This document shows positions 6,263 through 8,647 of a stretch of 8,647 nt of DNA, in pieces. This stretch comes from Smithella sp. Lineage in GTDB: Bacteria > Desulfobacterota > Syntrophia > Syntrophales > Smithellaceae. The position numbers and the translations under genes are program-made. Location of the stretch: contig JAAZOZ010000252.1 in NCBI GenBank assembly GCA_012797505.1, forward strand, positions 1 to 8,647, given 5' to 3'. The notes under the pieces were generated by a model. That model ran no database searches, was not told the origin of the DNA, and saw only the letters and a list, made by a program, of their open reading frames with translations. The first letter of the stretch is position 1. Every line of letters begins with the position of its first letter.

Positions 6263-7063
6263 TCATTTACCCTTGAAGTCGGCCGGGCGTTTTTCCAGGA
6301 AGGAAATCACCGCTTCTTTCAAGTCGTCCGACATGAGCAGGATGGCATTTTTCTGGACCGCCAGCGCCATGCCTTCGTAAACATTCACATAACGGCTGAA
6401 GTTCAGGACTTCTTTGGTGTATTGGATGCCCAGCGGTGCGTTGGCTGCAATCTGCGCGGCCAGTTTCTTTGCGGCGGCCATCAGGCTTTCCTGATCCGGA
6501 TAAATGCCGTTCAATAACCCTTTTTTCTCGACGTCCCGCGCCGTGTAGTTGGCCGCGGTGTAAGCCATTTCGCGGGCAAAGCCCTGACCGACGATTTTCG
6601 GCAGTCTCTGCAGCACGCCCATGTCCGCGACCAGGCCGATCGCGGCTTCTTTGAGGCAGAAGACCGCGTCTTGTGTAGCCAGGCGGATGTCGCAGGCGGA
6701 AATCATATCCAGTCCGCCCCCGATGCATTTTCCGTGAACGGCGGCAATGACCGGTTTGGGACATTCTTCAATAAAATTACAGCAATCAAACAAAGGCTGA
6801 GATTTTCGAATTACGTCCAGGACAACCTTGGCCTGGTTGCTTGCGCCGGCGGCCGCTTCCTTTAAATCCAGCCCGGCGCAGAAAATGCGCGCCTTGCTGC
6901 AGAAGATGATCGCCCGAACGTCGTCATTGGCGCCCAGTTCACGGAAGACCGAGGCGATTTCCGAGGCAAATTCCAGATTCAGAGCATTGAGCGCTTCGAC
7001 ACGCGCCATGGTAACCGTGGCCACATAATTTTCGATTTTCAGGTCAATGTGCTTGTAGGTCAT
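6263..7063 (-). CDS. Crotonase-family delta3,5-delta2,4-dienoyl-CoA isomerase-like protein
   Basis: A 266-residue enoyl-CoA hydratase/isomerase-fold enzyme. By sequence it fits the ECH1 type, which converts 3,5-dienoyl-CoA to 2,4-dienoyl-CoA. D119 (GGGLD), E139 (CLKE) and D147 (LVAD) show the spacing of 20 and 8 residues of the rat ECH1 acids D176, E196 and D204. In true hydratases the first is Glu and the third is absent. The surrounding SACDIRLATQDAVF and MGVLQRLPKI stretches also look like ECH1. The oxyanion-hole segment is FCAGLDL (61-67), with GGG at 115-117. The start at 7063 is chosen because AAGGAGG (7076-7082) precedes it, though 12 bases away; ATGs at 7114 and 7099 lie before that site and before family homology. 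It would act on unsaturated acyl-CoAs from the nearby dehydrogenases or polyunsaturated acids. A plain hydratase role is less likely but not excluded. Confidence 0.9.
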   Translation of the reverse strand: MTYKHIDLKIENYVATVTMARVEALNALNLEFASEIASVFRELGANDDVRAIIFCSKARIFCAGLDLKEAAAGASNQAKVVLDVIRKSQPLFDCCNFIEECPKPVIAAVHGKCIGGGLDMISACDIRLATQDAVFCLKEAAIGLVADMGVLQRLPKIVGQGFAREMAYTAANYTARDVEKKGLLNGIYPDQESLMAAAKKLAAQIAANAPLGIQYTKEVLNFSRYVNVYEGMALAVQKNAILLMSDDLKEAVISFLEKRPADFKGK

Positions 7064-7119
7064 ATCTTTTTCTATCCTCCTTGGGGATGATGGTTGCATT
7101 CGTTGCGATTTCATACGCT

Positions 7120-7142
7120 AAAAGAACGGATTTGTCTATCCG
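7120..7142 (-). terminator. Weak hairpin with short T stretch after the aminotransferase
   Basis: On the minus strand CGGAT (7142-7138), a 6-nt loop and ATCCG (7131-7127) are followed by TTCTTTT. The hairpin begins 5 nt after the aminotransferase stop. Five base pairs and an interrupted T run make a weak or leaky terminator, so the isomerase 84 nt downstream may still be partly co-transcribed. Confidence 0.35.
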
Positions 7143-7147
7143 CAGTT

Positions 7148-8293
7148 CTACTTTTTCTTTTTGAGAAAGCGCTCCAGACGGTCCAGTCCTTTCCTGATAT
7201 TTTCCAGAGACGTGGCGTAGGAGAAGCGCAGAAAACCCTCGCCCCCGCTGCCGAAATCGATGCCGGGCGTCACGCCGACTTTTGCCTTTTCCGTGATCCG
7301 GAAAGCCTCCTGATAAGAGTCGGTAAAAAATCTGCGCCCGTCGGCAAACACGTAAAACGCGCCGGTGGGTTCAACATGGATCACAAAACCCATATCCGTC
7401 AGACGCGCCAGCATGTAGCGGCGTCGTTCGTCGTAGGTCCGGATCATGGTCCGGACGGCCGTCTTTGTCTTTGCAAGCGCCGCGATTCCCGCCCACTGAA
7501 TGAAGCCGCCCGCCGAAATCATGAAATTCTGATGAATGCGCTGCATGACCGCGCTGAATTTTTTGGGAAAGATCAGGTAGCCCAGACGCCAGCCGGTCAT
7601 CGCGTAGAGCTTGGAAAAGCCGTTGATGACAAAAGCCCGGTCGGTAAACTCCAGAATGGAGTGCGCCCGGTCCCGATAGACGAGCCCGTGGTAAATTTCA
7701 TCGGAAATAATATAGGGCGCGTCAAACCGGGCGATGTCCTGCAGCTGTTCCCTGCTCATGACAATGCCGGTCGGATTGCACGGAGAATTGATCATGATGC
7801 CTTTCGTCCGACGGGAGAGTTTTTTGGCGATGTCCTGATGCCGGTATTGAAATCCTTCTTCGGGGTAGGTTTGAATTTCCCTGAGCCTGCCGCCCGCCGC
7901 CAGAATGAAATTCTGATAGCAGGGGTAGCGCGGGTTGGAAACAATGACTTCATCGCCGTGATCCAGCAGCGCGAGCATGGCAAACAGCAGGACCGGCGAT
8001 GTTCCGGTGGAGATGAGGACCTGGTCGGGCGAAATGGATACGCCGTACTCCCGCAGATAGAAATCGCAGATCGCCTGCCGCAGTTCAAGAAGCCCTAGGG
8101 CGTGTGTGTAACGGGTTTTGTTGTTTTTGAGCGCAACGACAGCCGCGTCGATGACTGCTTTCGGCGTCGGAAAATCCGGCTCGCCCACTTCCATGTGGAT
8201 GATGTGTTCGCCTTTTCGTTCCATCTCTTCGGCTTTGGCCATGATATCCATGACGATAAAAGGCGTGAACCCGGATGCTCGTTTTGAAATCAT
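7148..8293 (-). CDS. Class I/II pyridoxal-phosphate aminotransferase (aspartate aminotransferase-like)
   Basis: A 381-residue fold-type I PLP enzyme that moves amino groups between an amino acid and a 2-oxo acid. The visible active-site set is complete: SPCNPTG (170-176, N173), SDEIYHGLVY (197-206, D198 and Y201), the Schiff-base lysine K228 in NGFSKLYAMTGWRLGY, R236, and the substrate-carboxylate arginine R356 in LRFSYA. The start at 8293 follows AAGGA (8298-8302) and matches the family N-terminus (ISKRASGFTPF then MEVGEPDFPTP); an upstream in-frame ATG at 8374 adds a charged, non-conserved stretch. It belongs to the branch annotated variously as aspartate, alanine or aromatic aminotransferase, and the amino donor cannot be read from sequence. 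No clear link to the fatty-acid genes; it may simply be a neighbour on the same strand. Confidence 0.93.
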   Translation of the reverse strand: MISKRASGFTPFIVMDIMAKAEEMERKGEHIIHMEVGEPDFPTPKAVIDAAVVALKNNKTRYTHALGLLELRQAICDFYLREYGVSISPDQVLISTGTSPVLLFAMLALLDHGDEVIVSNPRYPCYQNFILAAGGRLREIQTYPEEGFQYRHQDIAKKLSRRTKGIMINSPCNPTGIVMSREQLQDIARFDAPYIISDEIYHGLVYRDRAHSILEFTDRAFVINGFSKLYAMTGWRLGYLIFPKKFSAVMQRIHQNFMISAGGFIQWAGIAALAKTKTAVRTMIRTYDERRRYMLARLTDMGFVIHVEPTGAFYVFADGRRFFTDSYQEAFRITEKAKVGVTPGIDFGSGGEGFLRFSYATSLENIRKGLDRLERFLKKKK

Positions 8294-8647
8294 ACAATCC
8301 TTTTTCTTCAGTATTCGCAGGGAACCATCGCGACGGTTTTCTCCCTCTCTATGGTGATTGTCTGAATTTTTCAACTGCCTTTTTGCGGCGGGCGCTGGAA
8401 ACCGTTGTTCCGGAAGGATGGGTTTTCGCCTTTTTCCGTGGCCGCCGGTGATGCATTATTCTCCACCCGGTGGGGAGATATGCCCCTTTGCGCCTCCGCC
8501 AGGAAAAAGGATTTTGGCGCCTGGAAAAAACCTTCCATTATTTCGCCCCGATAGCCGTCGCGCCTTTTTTCTTAAAATGGCATGTTCGTTGCTGTATCGC
8601 GGGCAACAAAGAGGCTCTGAAAAAGGGCTTACTAAAAAGATTACAAG
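8294..8647. other. Intergenic region upstream of the aminotransferase, no supported gene
   Basis: No gene can be supported in these 354 bases. On the minus strand TTGAAA (8374-8369), a 17-bp spacer and TAGAGA (8351-8346) form a weak candidate promoter for the aminotransferase. An imperfect 16-bp dyad, AACCATCGCGACGGTT (8323-8338, seven of eight pairs), follows the predicted start and could be an operator or leader hairpin. A small palindrome CCACC-C-GGTGG lies at 8463-8473. Two short open frames (minus 8538-8371, 55 codons; plus 8358 to the window edge) lack convincing ribosome sites and look non-coding in composition. Confidence 0.4.

Noticed and set aside
7094..8098. A 334-codon open frame on the plus strand opposite the aminotransferase
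   Set aside because: It lies antisense to a complete PLP enzyme with every active-site motif; its own translation has no family resemblance.
8500..8532. Imperfect direct repeat CGCCAGGAAAAA / CGCCTGGAAAAA
   Set aside because: Two short copies only, with mismatch, and no array or mobile-element context.
8371..8538. 55-codon minus-strand open frame upstream of the aminotransferase
   Set aside because: Only a poor ribosome site, no recognisable domain, and length expected by chance; kept only as a possibility.
8358..8647. Plus-strand open frame running off the window edge, divergent from the aminotransferase
   Set aside because: Pro/Arg/Phe-rich translation of non-coding character and no properly spaced ribosome site at TTG 8358, ATG 8418 or ATG 8451; sequence beyond the edge would be needed.

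Overview
The window looks like a chromosomal segment of a Gram-negative, probably anaerobic acyl-CoA-degrading bacterium. The general look of the proteins (two acyl-CoA dehydrogenases, an AMP-forming acyl-CoA ligase, a crotonase-fold isomerase) and the moderately GC-rich codon use suggest Desulfobacterota, perhaps a Syntrophus-like lineage. That placement is an inference from gene content, not from a marker gene. No rRNA, tRNA, CRISPR array, transposase or phage gene is visible.

Layout: the plus strand carries only the 3' part of a type I sulfatase (1-1389, cut by the window edge). Everything else is on the minus strand and reads right to left: class I aminotransferase (8293-7148), dienoyl-CoA isomerase-type crotonase (7063-6263), XRE regulator (6104-5739), acyl-CoA dehydrogenase 2 (5742-4600), AMP-forming acyl-CoA ligase (4335-2827), acyl-CoA dehydrogenase 1 (2797-1547). 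The sulfatase and dehydrogenase 1 converge on a gap holding a strong hairpin. The leftmost 20 codons of the sulfatase are open and conserved, so its start lies outside the window.

Transcription units: the ligase and dehydrogenase 1 are tightly spaced and form one unit, separated from dehydrogenase 2 by an intrinsic-terminator-like hairpin with a T7 run, a candidate promoter and two large palindromes. The XRE gene and dehydrogenase 2 overlap by ATGA and form a second unit with its own perfect palindrome upstream of the regulator. The isomerase and the aminotransferase probably form separate units or a loose one.

Function: the ligase would activate a carboxylic acid to its CoA thioester, the two dehydrogenases would introduce double bonds, and the isomerase would reposition conjugated double bonds. 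The two dehydrogenases appear to use different catalytic-base positions: the classical loop glutamate in dehydrogenase 2, and the helix-G glutamate typical of isovaleryl-CoA and long-chain dehydrogenases in dehydrogenase 1. The crotonase carries the exact acid triad spacing of delta3,5-delta2,4-dienoyl-CoA isomerase rather than a hydratase pair. Hydratase, hydroxyacyl-CoA dehydrogenase, thiolase and ETF genes are absent, so the set is a partial, accessory beta-oxidation cluster. I found no clearly undescribed system. The most useful leads are the catalytic residue assignments and the three palindromic candidate operators.
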